A stretch of DNA of 5,044 bases from JANOXC01 sp031418215 (GTDB taxonomy: Bacteria > Bacteroidota > Bacteroidia > AKYH767-A > OLB10), in the NCBI GenBank assembly GCA_031418215.1, contig JANOXC010000047.1, positions 1 to 5,044 on the forward strand. Reading direction: 5' to 3'. The position numbers and the translations under genes are program-made. This document shows, one piece after another, positions 4,974 through 5,044 of the stretch. Below the pieces are notes generated by a model. The model saw nothing but the letters and a program-made list of their open reading frames with translations, did not search any database and was not told where the DNA came from. Each line of letters starts with the position of its first letter. Position 1 is the stretch's first letter.

Positions 4974-5044
4974 AAGCAAGAGAAGTCAAATAATTCAACT
5001 GTTACCGGTGTTGAAATATTTATTAATATACTCCACCGCGCCGA
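4974..5044 (+). other. tuf: Continuation of the tuf reading frame past the TGA (degraded, cut by right edge)
   Basis: Read in the same frame as 4233, this stretch gives KQEKSNNSTVTGVEIFINIL followed by HRA. EF-Tu normally has a segment close to EKS-STVTGVEMFRKILDRAE here, so the homology is clear but several residues are wrong (I for M, I-N for R-K, H for D). At 4970-4978, shifted by one base, TTG AAA GCA gives L-K-A, which would fit between the lost glycine and EKS. Together these suggest compensating small indels plus substitutions. The rest of domain 2 and domain 3 lie outside the window. Confidence 0.75.

Overview
The window looks like chromosomal core sequence from a member of the phylum Bacteroidota. 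Four things point there. Several genes are preceded by the TAnnTTTG promoter element used by the primary sigma factor of that phylum, and one copy has a TTTG element exactly 19 nt upstream. Purine-rich Shine-Dalgarno sequences are absent. The intergenic DNA is AT-rich. The protein sequences (EF-Tu, lipoyl synthase, GAPDH, an OsmC-family protein) also have a Bacteroidota feel. No mobile element, CRISPR array, phage gene or defence system is visible.

Layout from left to right: (1) the 5' part of an OsmC-family peroxiredoxin gene on the minus strand, running off the left edge; (2) a divergent intergenic region with two TAnnTTTG elements and a perfect 7+7 bp inverted repeat; (3) a plus-strand gene for a secreted, probably outer-membrane beta-barrel protein of unknown function; (4) lipA, lipoyl synthase; (5) a type I glyceraldehyde-3-phosphate dehydrogenase gene with its own promoter element; (6) about 300 bp of very AT-rich spacer (roughly 78% A+T by hand count); (7) a 55-codon gene for a very basic small protein, closed by an intrinsic terminator; (8) a consensus promoter driving four tRNA genes, Thr(TGT)-Tyr(GTA)-Gly(TCC)-Thr(GGT); (9) tuf (EF-Tu), which reads cleanly for about 235 codons, then deteriorates and hits an in-frame TGA about 70 bp before the right edge.

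The functional themes are housekeeping: thiol-based peroxide detoxification (OsmC), lipoate cofactor assembly (LipA), central glycolysis (GAPDH) and translation (tRNAs plus EF-Tu). The four tRNA genes followed by tuf are the same set in the same order as the thrU-tyrU-glyT-thrT-tufB operon of Escherichia coli, an old bacterial arrangement. The most noteworthy points are the corrupted tuf 3' end (most likely a low-quality sequence end rather than biology), the unassigned 55-residue basic protein just upstream of the tRNA-tuf operon, and a few possible regulatory structures in the spacers. I did not find a previously undescribed multi-gene system here.
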